Positions 1-7,199 of a DNA stretch of 64,000 bases are shown here, one piece after another. The notes below the pieces were generated by a model, which was not told where the DNA came from, searched no databases, and saw only the letters and a program-made list of their open reading frames with translations. The position numbers and the translations under genes are program-made. This DNA is from Myxococcota bacterium (lineage in GTDB: Bacteria > Myxococcota_A > UBA796), in contig JAQXDW010000073.1 in assembly GCA_029251165.1 (NCBI GenBank), positions 1 through 64,000 on the forward strand. The letters run 5' to 3'. The number at the start of each line of letters is the position of its first letter. Positions within the stretch are counted from its first letter, which is position 1.

Positions 1-360
1 GTGCCCGAGCCTGCGCCTGAGCCCGTCTCGAGGACTCGGCCCGCTGCGTCTACACCTGCTCCTGTCGCGGTCGAGTCAACGCCCGCAGCACCGACACAGC
101 AGACCCCCGAGCCCGAGCCCGAGCCTGAGGTGGACGTTGGCAGCGGAGAGGTCTCGATCACTGGAGATGCAGTGGCCGTCACTCTCCAGCGCGGCGGGCG
201 CAGCTTCGGAGATGGAAGCCTTCCCGCGGGTCGTTACGAGATCATGGCAACGTTCTCCAGCGATGGTCAGCCGATCTCCAGCGGCACGGTCAACATCCAG
301 ACCGGCGAGCTCGCCACGGTGATCTGTCGGGCGGCCTTCATGCGGTGTCAGGTTCAGTAG
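1..360 (+). CDS. C-terminal part of a Pro/Glu-rich protein with a PEGA-like end (5' truncated)
   Basis: The open frame runs into the left window edge, so the GTG at base 1 need not be the true start. The first ~45 residues are a Pro/Ala/Glu-rich linker containing EPEPEPE. The last ~75 form a small beta-rich module (VSITGDAVAV, LPAGRYEIMATF, GTVNIQTGELATVICRAAF) that reads like the short ligand/PEGA-like tails found after the transmembrane segment of Ser/Thr kinases or periplasmic proteins in Myxococcota. No catalytic motif is visible in the part present. It ends with TAG. The function of the full protein cannot be judged from this fragment. Confidence 0.6.
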   Translation: MPEPAPEPVSRTRPAASTPAPVAVESTPAAPTQQTPEPEPEPEVDVGSGEVSITGDAVAVTLQRGGRSFGDGSLPAGRYEIMATFSSDGQPISSGTVNIQTGELATVICRAAFMRCQVQ

Positions 361-601
361 CCCCAGGTCAGCGCTCGTCGCTTTCGGTCTACTGTCAGAT
401 GTCACAGGCACTCGCCTCTCAAGACCTGACCACGCTCACGTCCTGCCCCTGGTCACCCCAGTCTCTTCTGGGGGAGACGCGCCGTCTGTCGCTGAAGGCC
501 GCGCCGTTAAAATTTGGCAGGAAAACCAAGCAAGCTGGCAGCCTGGGTTTGGGTTCGGGTTAATCGGGCGCCCTGAAACCAGACACAACCAGGAGACCAC
601 C

Positions 602-1021
602 ATGGCTATCCAGCGCACCTTCTCGATCATCAAGCCCGATGCCACCAAGAAGAACCTGATCGGTAAGATCATCGCCCACTTTGAGGCTGAGGGCATCCGC
701 ATCTGTGCGATGAAGAAGATTCACATGACCCGCGGCCAGGCGGAGGGCTTCTACGCTGTCCACAGCGAGCGCCCGTTCTTCGGTGAGCTGTGTGACTTCA
801 TGTCCAGCGGTCCCTGCGTCGTCATGGTTCTTGAGGGTGAGAACGTTATCCTCCGCAACCGCGAGATCATGGGTGCCACCAACCCCGCGGATGCTGCCGA
901 GGGAACTCTCCGCAAGCTCTACGCCGACAGCATCGGCAACAACGCGGTGCACGGCTCCGATGCGCCCGAGACCGCTGCTGTTGAGATCAACTACTTCTTC
1001 AACGCCTTCGAGCTCCACTGA
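602..1021 (+). CDS. ndk: Nucleoside diphosphate kinase
   Basis: Transfers the gamma-phosphate of ATP to NDPs through a phospho-histidine, balancing the cytosolic NTP/dNTP pools. The 139-residue length is standard for the family. Lys11 lies in the N-terminal TFSIIKPDA motif, and the phospho-accepting His117 lies in NAVHGSDA, both conserved. ATG is preceded by AGGAGACCACC, a good ribosome-binding site. The gene stands alone: the ~240 bases upstream hold only a weak hairpin (CCCCAG/CTGGGG at 456-473) and a T-rich GGGTT-repeated stretch around 543-562 where its promoter probably lies. Identity is very secure. Confidence 0.98.
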   Translation: MAIQRTFSIIKPDATKKNLIGKIIAHFEAEGIRICAMKKIHMTRGQAEGFYAVHSERPFFGELCDFMSSGPCVVMVLEGENVILRNREIMGATNPADAAEGTLRKLYADSIGNNAVHGSDAPETAAVEINYFFNAFELH

Positions 1022-1078
1022 GCCTGACTGGTGTGTAGAGAACGCCACGAGTCCGAATGGATCGTGTAAGCTTCCTCT

Positions 1079-1861
1079 ATGGCTCCCAAGCAGATCTCAG
1101 ACAACTACCACCTCTCCTTCTCCATCGGAAAGTCCCTGTGGGACGACCTCGTCGGGGCAGCGCTTCCAGCGCGGGTCTCTCAGGGGAGCTTCGAGCTGAC
1201 CCGAGCGGTCTACCAGGGCGTCAAGCAGCTCCAGGTAAAGGAGAAGGTGGTCGCCCTGCTGGAGTCTGAAGAGACCCCAGCGGTGGTCGCTAAGGCGCGA
1301 GAGCGTGCCTCAAGCCTTTGGAATGAGCGTAGAGAACAAGTCTACGGCCTGATCGGCGAGCTGGTCAGAGTCGAGGGCGAGTGGCAGGTCGACATCGATC
1401 GTGAGGGAACAGAGTTCCACTACGGCCACCAGAAGATCGGCGTCGATGCACACGTCAAGGCAGTGGTGCATGGACGGGCATACCTGCTGAAGAACAACAT
1501 CGAGCTGCCGTTCACCATTGAGAAGCGGCTCGGTGCTTCTTGTCACCTCGGCAACATCCACTTCGACAAGGACTCCCGTGCTGTCGTCGGAGAGATCGTG
1601 AACCCTGAGCTGGACCTGGGTGAGCACTTCATCTTTCAGTTCCTCAACCAGGGCCTCAGCAAGCTCGCTGAGCAGCAGATCCATCGGTTCAACCCGGTCC
1701 CTATTCTCAAGAAGGATCAGGTCGAGGAGATGGTCTCACCGGCCGGCGGACCGCTGAAGCTGAAGATGGGGGTCGACGACATTGCCCTTGAGGTGACAGA
1801 AGAGAACCTCTCCCTCAAGGTCCGCTTTGGCTTCTCTCAGCTTCAGCTCACCGGGAACTGA
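1079..1861 (+). CDS. Conserved-looking protein of unknown function
   Basis: 260 residues, soluble, with no signal peptide or membrane segment. Residues ~10-110 are helical and charged (a repeated Glu/Lys/Arg pattern such as KVVALLESEETPAVVAKARERA). Residues ~110-260 look beta-rich, with alternating hydrophobics (GEWQVDIDREGTEF, KAVVHGRAYLL, LKLKMGVDDIALEVTEENL). No catalytic motif was recognised. The start ATG has no obvious Shine-Dalgarno sequence, so a leaderless or weakly translated mRNA is possible. It lies 57 bases after ndk on the same strand and is convergent with the OmpA-like gene (6 bases apart). I do not recognise the family. Confidence 0.7.
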   Translation: MAPKQISDNYHLSFSIGKSLWDDLVGAALPARVSQGSFELTRAVYQGVKQLQVKEKVVALLESEETPAVVAKARERASSLWNERREQVYGLIGELVRVEGEWQVDIDREGTEFHYGHQKIGVDAHVKAVVHGRAYLLKNNIELPFTIEKRLGASCHLGNIHFDKDSRAVVGEIVNPELDLGEHFIFQFLNQGLSKLAEQQIHRFNPVPILKKDQVEEMVSPAGGPLKLKMGVDDIALEVTEENLSLKVRFGFSQLQLTGN

Positions 1862-1867
1862 GCCGCC

Positions 1868-2296
1868 TCACTCGGTGTCGCAGGTGTTGTCGAGCAAGAC
1901 ATGAAACTCGACCCGATGCTCGCCGAGGGCCTCCAGATCGCCTGACCAGTACAGGGGCAGGTCGTGCCCGAGCGGTACGAGCCTGGAGGCATGCACCCCA
2001 AGGTCCAGGAGGGCATCGTTGACCGCCAGCGCACGGGCCAGCGCGAGCCCCTCTCGGCGCTCTTCGACGGCCTGATAGCCCTCCACGGACAGCAGCAGGA
2101 TCGGTGCTGGCTCTGTGTTGAGGACTCCCGCGAGCTCTTCGAGGACACGCCGCTCGCTGCGACGCACCCGGGCAGAGCCCGGACGAAACGTGACGCCCTC
2201 GGTGATGACGATCTCTGCACACTCGACCTGTGAGAACAGGGGGGTGTGCGCTGGCGGAATGGAGAGGCCGGCGGAGAGAAGGGTGATCGGAATCAT
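1868..2296 (-). CDS. Small OmpA-like (OmpA/MotB C-terminal) envelope protein
   Basis: 142 residues with a short N-terminal hydrophobic segment (MIPITLLSAGLSIPPA) that could be a signal peptide. The rest matches the peptidoglycan-binding OmpA/MotB fold in outline: ITEGVTFRPGSARVRRSERRVLEELAGVL (beta1-alpha1), LLLSVEGYQ in place of the usual I-x-GHTD strand, then LALARALAVNDALLDLGVHASRL (the R-A-x-x-V helix) and VEFHVLL as the last strand. The diagnostic GHTD has become EGYQ, so binding to diaminopimelate is uncertain. Its start overlaps the end of the upstream membrane-protein gene by 4 bases (ATGA), so the two are probably co-translated. Confidence 0.6.
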   Translation of the reverse strand: MIPITLLSAGLSIPPAHTPLFSQVECAEIVITEGVTFRPGSARVRRSERRVLEELAGVLNTEPAPILLLSVEGYQAVEERREGLALARALAVNDALLDLGVHASRLVPLGHDLPLYWSGDLEALGEHRVEFHVLLDNTCDTE

Positions 2297-3783
2297 GGCT
2301 CAGGAGGGTGCTGAGGTGGAACAGGGATGAGGGTCCGCTCATCGGCTTCGATGTCGTGGGTGACCAGGATAGCCGGAGATCCCGGGTGGTGGATGGATAG
2401 ATAATTCTCGGTAGATTCCGCATCGGGGAGGGCGTGCCGGAAGCGAAGCCCGCCGCCGAGCGGATCCTGTGCCATGAAGCCATCGCCGGCCTCCAGGAGC
2501 GGCGTGCAGCGGAAGCGGTCGATGGAGAGGCTCGACCAGCGCATCTCTCGAACTCCAGAGCCCTGAAGGAACACGACGCCCTCGGTGAAGCCCTCCGCCT
2601 CAAGGGCGGCCACCAGGCGACCGTCGACACACCAGAGTCGATCGGAGAGGTCGCTGGCGACCATGGTGCCTCCGGCGAGGGTCACGGCGAGGACCACCAG
2701 CGGAGAGAGGCGCTGGGTGAGGGGGTAGAGACCGGCCGCGAGGAGGACGGCGAGGGCAGGGTAGGCGGGATGCCAGAACCGCGCCCCGAGGGCCTGGCCG
2801 GGGCTCCAGTACAGTCCATAGCCGACCACCACCAGGCCGATGATTGCCAGAGGCTCCCAGCGCCGAAGCCGCCAGGCTCCTGCCGCGACCAGCAGCAGTC
2901 CGCCCGGGATCCCCAGGAGCAGACGGTCGAGCCGCACTGCACTGTCTGCCGCGAGCTGGAGCGCCTTGAGCGGAGTGTGCCCGAGGGAGCCGAGGGTTGC
3001 ATGGCAGCCGACATCGGGGCCAAAGCCGAGCCGATTGCAGCCTGGACGGGCGATGTCGTCGAGGTAGGCGGTCATCGCAAACCGGAGCGGATCCCCGGTC
3101 AGCGCGAGGTTGTCGGCGAGGGTTCCCAGCACACCGAGCCCAGCAGCTCCCACCAGCAGCCCCCACGCACGACGGCTCGGCGCCCTCCACAGCGCCAGCC
3201 CGATCAGCGCGCCGCCGAGAACCACGCCGTCGAATGGTCGGGCGAGGGTGACATATGCCAGCGCCAACCCTGCCGCAGCCCAGGCGGGCAGCCCATCACG
3301 CCCGCGACTGACAACCACCGCTGCGAGCAGCAGCGCCACGAGCACGGAGGTGTGTGACATCCGCGATGCCGCGAGGATCCAGACCCCCGGAGACAGCGCC
3401 ATGATCACCGCCGAGAGCCGCGCGATGGGCTCCTCCGTCCACTCTCGGGCCAGCAGCCAGCACAGCGGCGGCAGCAGCCCGGCGAGCAGCGGGTTGACCA
3501 GCCAGGGCACCCCCAGGCGCTCGCCGATGGACAGCAGCAGCGGCCAGCCCACTGGGAACGGCGAGGTCGTCTGTGGCTGAACCACCCAGAACGGGATGCT
3601 CATCAGCGCGGGGTCGTCGCCCGGCGGACCGACCCGCAGTCCCGCAGCGAGCAGGCGTGACTGGAGGGTGTAGGCGATCTCGTCGGTGATGTGAGGGATG
3701 CCCTCCAGCGGTCCGAGGGCGACCGTCATCGAGAGCACCACCACCACCAGCGAGCACAGCCCGATCAGCGTACGAGGCGACAT
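2293..3783 (-). CDS. Polytopic glycosyltransferase-like membrane protein (GT-C/ArnT-PMT type)
   Basis: 496 residues with about 11-12 hydrophobic segments, from the N-terminal LCSLVVVVLSMTVALG onward. The first extracytoplasmic loop carries HITDEIAYTLQSRLL, the acidic DE position typical of GT-C enzymes that use polyprenyl-phosphate sugars. A soluble C-terminal domain of ~110 residues follows the last membrane segment. It probably moves a sugar from an undecaprenyl-phosphate donor to an envelope glycan or lipid on the outer face of the inner membrane, but the acceptor cannot be deduced. ATG at 3783; the 3' end overlaps the OmpA-like gene. Similar proteins lie at 15209-18405. Confidence 0.7.
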   Translation of the reverse strand: MSPRTLIGLCSLVVVVLSMTVALGPLEGIPHITDEIAYTLQSRLLAAGLRVGPPGDDPALMSIPFWVVQPQTTSPFPVGWPLLLSIGERLGVPWLVNPLLAGLLPPLCWLLAREWTEEPIARLSAVIMALSPGVWILAASRMSHTSVLVALLLAAVVVSRGRDGLPAWAAAGLALAYVTLARPFDGVVLGGALIGLALWRAPSRRAWGLLVGAAGLGVLGTLADNLALTGDPLRFAMTAYLDDIARPGCNRLGFGPDVGCHATLGSLGHTPLKALQLAADSAVRLDRLLLGIPGGLLLVAAGAWRLRRWEPLAIIGLVVVGYGLYWSPGQALGARFWHPAYPALAVLLAAGLYPLTQRLSPLVVLAVTLAGGTMVASDLSDRLWCVDGRLVAALEAEGFTEGVVFLQGSGVREMRWSSLSIDRFRCTPLLEAGDGFMAQDPLGGGLRFRHALPDAESTENYLSIHHPGSPAILVTHDIEADERTLIPVPPQHPPEP

Positions 3784-3810
3784 CGTGTAGAGGATAGCCT
3801 GCGCGTGCGC

Positions 3811-4740
3811 TCAGCCGGCCTTGCGAGCCTGCGCCTCGGGAGCGGAGTCGGCCTTGCGGGTGCGGACCTCGGTCACCCACAGCGCAGCCATCTCACGAGC
3901 GGAGCGCGGGCTGGCCTCCTGCTTCAGCGCCATGTAGACCCGGCGTGCCGCCTCGATGGTGGGGAAGATGTCCTGCTCAAAGCCCCACGAGATTGCGGTC
4001 TCGGAGTTTGGGAAGACCTGTGGGGTCTTCGCCTCGATGTCTGCCTGCTCGCTTCGCGTGAGTCCGTCGTAGACCGCCGCCTCGATCTTCTCGGGCATGC
4101 CCCGCCACATTCCGGAGTCGTCCCAGACGGTGACTCCGGAGCGTCCGCGACGGGCCCAGAGAATCAGGATGCCGCGGCGCTTTCCGTCCTCGACGACCTG
4201 GAGCTGGAGGTTGATGCTGCGGGTCAGCCGGGCAATCTCGGTCTGGCTGACGGTGGAGCGGACCACGGAGGCAGCGCTTGCGTCGCGCGAGTCCTGGAGG
4301 TGGTAGATCCAGAGGGAGTCGGTGCCCCAGCGGGTGACGGCGTCCTGGAGCTGCCGCATCGCGAGCGCCTTCTTCTGAAAAGCTGCCATCAGGTTCTTCG
4401 CGCGACCCTTCCCACGGTCCACCATCGCCTGGACAACAAACGGCGTGATGATCGCTGTGAGGGAGTCCACCACGATGGTCTCGATGCCGCTTCCGGGCAT
4501 GTTCTTCTCGAGGAGGCGCCCGATGGCATCTGGGTTGACGTTGTCGTGGGCGTTGTCCGAGAGGGCGTAGACTGCCCCTTGCTCGATATCGAGGACCTCC
4601 GTGAACCGATGGTCGGCATCAATGACGAGCTTTGGGCCACGCATCTGAGCTGCAAAGGTGGTTTTTCCTGAGCTGGGATAGCCGACGATCGACCAGTGAC
4701 GAGGCGGATAGCTCGGCTTGTGCATCTTCTGGAACGCCAC
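3811..4740 (-). CDS. RecA-fold ATPase of the AAA_24/Sak4-like type
   Basis: A soluble P-loop ATPase of about 309 residues. Counting from the chosen start, Walker A is GYPSSGKTT at residues 20-28 and Walker B is TIVVD ending at Asp92, followed by SLTAI. Such single-domain RecA-like ATPases are common in phages, where Sak4 promotes single-strand annealing, and also in bacterial chromosomes. I chose GTG at 4740 because AGGAGAG lies 4-5 bases upstream; the frame stays open to 4875. That longer form would read through the three palindromes at 4793-4860 as coding sequence and is less likely. The neighbours are not phage-like. The biochemical role is inferred from the fold only. Confidence 0.65.
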   Translation of the reverse strand: MAFQKMHKPSYPPRHWSIVGYPSSGKTTFAAQMRGPKLVIDADHRFTEVLDIEQGAVYALSDNAHDNVNPDAIGRLLEKNMPGSGIETIVVDSLTAIITPFVVQAMVDRGKGRAKNLMAAFQKKALAMRQLQDAVTRWGTDSLWIYHLQDSRDASAASVVRSTVSQTEIARLTRSINLQLQVVEDGKRRGILILWARRGRSGVTVWDDSGMWRGMPEKIEAAVYDGLTRSEQADIEAKTPQVFPNSETAISWGFEQDIFPTIEAARRVYMALKQEASPRSAREMAALWVTEVRTRKADSAPEAQARKAG

Positions 4741-4792
4741 TGCTCTCTCCTGGAGTGTCTGGTTGCCACGTCTGCAGTGGATCTCGCATCCT

Positions 4793-4860
4793 GGACATGC
4801 TGTGTCGAGCTCCTGTTGGACAGTTATTGTCCGTATTGAAGGGCTGGACAATCGCTGTCC
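4793..4860. promoter_or_regulatory. Three palindromic operator-like sites GGACA-N5-TGTCC
   Basis: Two perfect palindromes, GGACA-GTTAT-TGTCC (4818-4832) and GGACA-ATCGC-TGTCC (4846-4860), are both followed by GTAT. A third, GGACA-TGCTG-TGTCG (4793-4807), has one mismatch. Start-to-start spacings are 25 and 28 bp. The array sits 53-120 bases before the ATPase start at 4740 and 43 bases before the divergent epimerase ATG at 4903, the expected position for a shared dimeric repressor. The spacer bases differ while the arms are kept, which argues for selection on the arms. The protein that binds is unknown. Confidence 0.65.
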
Positions 4861-4902
4861 GTATGGGGTCGGCATTCGGTCTGGTCTGGTTAAAGCAGCA
4901 CC

Positions 4903-5787
4903 ATGTCAACCCCCCCAAGCCTCCTGGTTACTGGCGCGAGCGGTCTGGTCGGTCAGGCCCTCGCAGCCCGCCGCACCATCGTCCCCCTTCCGCGCCGTGC
5001 TCCCGCTGACGGTGGTCCGTGGTGGGAGCCGGCTGCTGCCACCATCCACGATCCGCCTCCGCTCATCGGCGGCATCGTTCACCTTGCCGGTGCGCCGGTA
5101 GCGGATGGCCGCTGGACGGAGAAGAAGAAGCAGGCGATCTACGACTCTCGGGTCAAGGGCACCGCTGCGCTGGTCTCCTGGCTCGCGGATCGACCACAGC
5201 GACCTGCGGTCTTGGTCTGCGCCAGCGCAGTCGGCTTCTATGGCAATCGCGGGGACGAGCGCCTCTCTGAGGATGCGGGTCCAGGAGAGGGCTTCCTGGC
5301 GAAGGTCGTTGCCGACTGGGAGGCGGAGGCAGACAAGGCTTCTGCGCTCGGGATTCGCGTGGTCAAGCTTCGCCTCGGCATTGTCCTGTCGGAAGACGGG
5401 GGTGCCCTGGCGACCATGCTGCCAGCGTTCAAGCTCGGACTCGGCGGCCCGCTGGGCAGCGGTCGGCAGTGGTTTCCGTGGCTGCACATTGACGACGTCA
5501 TCAGCGTGATCGAGTGGGCCCTCACCGACGACTCCGCACAGGGGGCCTACAACCTCGCCGCGCCAGGGATCTGCCCCCAGCGAGACTTCGCGCGCGCCCT
5601 CGGGAGCGTCCTGGGGCGACCGGCGGTGCTGCCTGCGCCGCGGATGGCCCTGAAGCTGGCGATGGGAGAGCTGGCAGACGAGGCGCTCCTGGCCTCGCAG
5701 CGGGTCGTCCCGACGCGCCTGGAGGAGGCTGGGTACTCCTGGTCATTTCCAGAGCTGTCTGGAGCCCTGAAGGACGTGCTGGGCTGA
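4903..5787 (+). CDS. TIGR01777-family NAD(P)-binding epimerase-like protein
   Basis: 294 residues. The N-terminal Rossmann motif GASGLVGQAL, HLAGAPVADGRWT, then DSRVKGTAALVSWL and SAVGFYGNRGDE are hallmarks of the TIGR01777 (YfcH-like) branch of extended short-chain dehydrogenases. The C-terminal part carries WFPWLHIDDVISVIEWAL and the DUF1731-like tail (PAPRMALKLAMGELADEALLASQRVVPTRLEEAGYSW). The substrate of this family is not established; a nucleotide-sugar or cell-division-linked role is often suggested. It diverges from the ATPase gene across the operator array and converges on the signal-peptidase-like gene with a single base between stops. Confidence 0.9.
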   Translation: MSTPPSLLVTGASGLVGQALAARRTIVPLPRRAPADGGPWWEPAAATIHDPPPLIGGIVHLAGAPVADGRWTEKKKQAIYDSRVKGTAALVSWLADRPQRPAVLVCASAVGFYGNRGDERLSEDAGPGEGFLAKVVADWEAEADKASALGIRVVKLRLGIVLSEDGGALATMLPAFKLGLGGPLGSGRQWFPWLHIDDVISVIEWALTDDSAQGAYNLAAPGICPQRDFARALGSVLGRPAVLPAPRMALKLAMGELADEALLASQRVVPTRLEEAGYSWSFPELSGALKDVLG

Positions 5788-5788
5788 G

Positions 5789-6400
5789 CTACTCGATCGG
5801 CTTGAGGTACTGCGCTGCCTCGCGCCACTCATCGGCCACGCCCAGCCGGGCGCGAACCACACCCTGGATCGCCTCCAGCGGAACTGGTCCCCACCACCGG
5901 GAGTCCATGGCTCCGTCGCGCTCATCGGCCAGCAGGTAGACATGCCCGGCGGGGATCTCGACCTTCTCGTCGAGCTTCCAGCTGACCGGCTTGTCGACCA
6001 GCCGGGTGATGAGCCAGTTGGTCGGTCTGGCTGGCGGTCGGGACCAGATGACCTCCTTGAAGACCCTCCGCTCTCGTCCGCCGATGTCGCCCTTGCCCAT
6101 GTCGGTCTGCCGGACGCGCTTGCCGTTGAGCTTCATGGTGCCATCTTCGTAGGTGATCTTGTCCTCAGCCACAGCGACGATGCGACGCAGCACGGTGCGG
6201 TCTGGGTCGAGGGGGTCATCCAGGAGCACGACGTCACCCTTGAGCGGTGAGACCGGGAGAACCCAGATCTTGTCTCCGCTCTGGAGCGTCCATGCCATCT
6301 CATCGTTGCCCACTGTTCGCATCGGGATGGCGACCGCGACCAGCAGCAGTGCGACGAGCACGGCCAGTATCTTGAGGATCCGCTTGAGCATCGGGGTCAT
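5789..6400 (-). CDS. Type I signal peptidase (S26) homologue lacking the Ser/Lys dyad
   Basis: 203 residues with one N-terminal membrane anchor (ILAVLVALLLVAVAIPM). The S26 layout is intact: box B VGNDEMAWTL (family G-x-S-M-x-P-T-L), box C KGDVVLL, box D VLRRIVAVAEDKITYE (E. coli IKRAVGLPGDKVTYD) and box E LLADERDGAMDSRWWGPV. In this alignment the nucleophilic Ser is Glu34 and the general-base Lys (E. coli K145) is Arg72, so ordinary peptidase activity is not expected. The fold, anchor and substrate-site box E are preserved, which suggests a binding or chaperone role rather than decay. It is convergent with the preceding epimerase gene. Confidence 0.8.
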   Translation of the reverse strand: MTPMLKRILKILAVLVALLLVAVAIPMRTVGNDEMAWTLQSGDKIWVLPVSPLKGDVVLLDDPLDPDRTVLRRIVAVAEDKITYEDGTMKLNGKRVRQTDMGKGDIGGRERRVFKEVIWSRPPARPTNWLITRLVDKPVSWKLDEKVEIPAGHVYLLADERDGAMDSRWWGPVPLEAIQGVVRARLGVADEWREAAQYLKPIE

Positions 6401-6440
6401 CTATCTGATCGGGGGGATGCTGCCGAGATAGACTGCCCTT

Positions 6441-7196
6441 GTGAAGCTTGCAGCGGTCCAATTTCGATCCCCCAAGGGAAACCCAGCGCTTGCCCGTGTC
6501 GGGCTTGAGGAGCTGATCGCGCAGGCGGGCAGCCAGGGAGCAGACCTCATCGTCTGTCCGGAGATGGCAACCACCGGCTACCTCTGGCACGCCCCTGAAG
6601 AGCTCGCTCCGCACGCCGAGCCTGCGCGTGGACCGACCCTGGAGATGCTCTCTCGGCAGGCGCAGCAGCACCGCAGCTGGATCGTCTGCGGATTTGCCGA
6701 GGACAGCGGCGGTGTGCTCTACAACTCTGCTCTCATGGTCGATCCGTTCGGCGATCTTGTCCGCTGCTACCGCAAGGTGCTGCTCTACGATGCCGACTAC
6801 TCCTGGGCCCGTCCCGGGCGACAGCGGATGTCCATCGGCAGCGACCTCGGTCGCCTTGCGCCCGCCATCTGCATGGATCTCAACGACGACGGGCTGATCA
6901 ATTACCTGCACCGTGCCGGGGTCGATGTCCTTGCCTTCTGCACCAACTGGGTCGATGAGGGCTCGGAGGTGCATCCGTACTGGACCTGGCGACTCGCGGG
7001 CTGGCCGGGCTGGCTGGTGGCGGCCAACACCTGGGGAGAGGACGAGGAGATCACCTTCTCTGGCCGCTCTGCGATCATCTCCCCGCACAAGAAGGTGATC
7101 GCCTCGGCGGGCTATCTCGGAGATGAGGTCATCCTGGTCGACACGGAGAACCTCTCCGAGCCCACGGTTCAGCCTCCCGACGAGCCGCTCTGGTAG
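6441..7196 (+). CDS. Carbon-nitrogen hydrolase (nitrilase superfamily amidase)
   Basis: 251 residues, one complete nitrilase-fold domain. The catalytic triad is present: Glu41 in VCPEMATTGY, Lys112 in YRKVLLYD and Cys144 in PAICMDLN. Trp/Asn residues after the strand (FCTNWVDEG) also fit. The enzyme should hydrolyse a small amide or omega-amide through a thioester intermediate in the cytosol; the substrate cannot be read from sequence. The start is GTG at 6441, since no earlier in-frame start is plausible. It converges with the glycosyltransferase gene, leaving 3 bases between stops. Confidence 0.88.
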   Translation: MKLAAVQFRSPKGNPALARVGLEELIAQAGSQGADLIVCPEMATTGYLWHAPEELAPHAEPARGPTLEMLSRQAQQHRSWIVCGFAEDSGGVLYNSALMVDPFGDLVRCYRKVLLYDADYSWARPGRQRMSIGSDLGRLAPAICMDLNDDGLINYLHRAGVDVLAFCTNWVDEGSEVHPYWTWRLAGWPGWLVAANTWGEDEEITFSGRSAIISPHKKVIASAGYLGDEVILVDTENLSEPTVQPPDEPLW

Positions 7197-7199
7197 TGC

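Noticed and set aside
543..566. A GGGTT-repeated stretch upstream of ndk as a structural element
   Set aside because: It is only a few imperfect copies and no pairing or known site could be assigned; it is probably promoter-region sequence.
4741..4875. An N-terminal extension of the RecA-fold ATPase
   Set aside because: It would place the palindromic array inside the gene, and the GTG at 4740 has a far better ribosome-binding site.
3811..4875. Prophage remnant suggested by the Sak4-like ATPase
   Set aside because: No integrase, structural or lysis genes are nearby. Both flanks are ordinary chromosomal genes and the codon usage looks similar.
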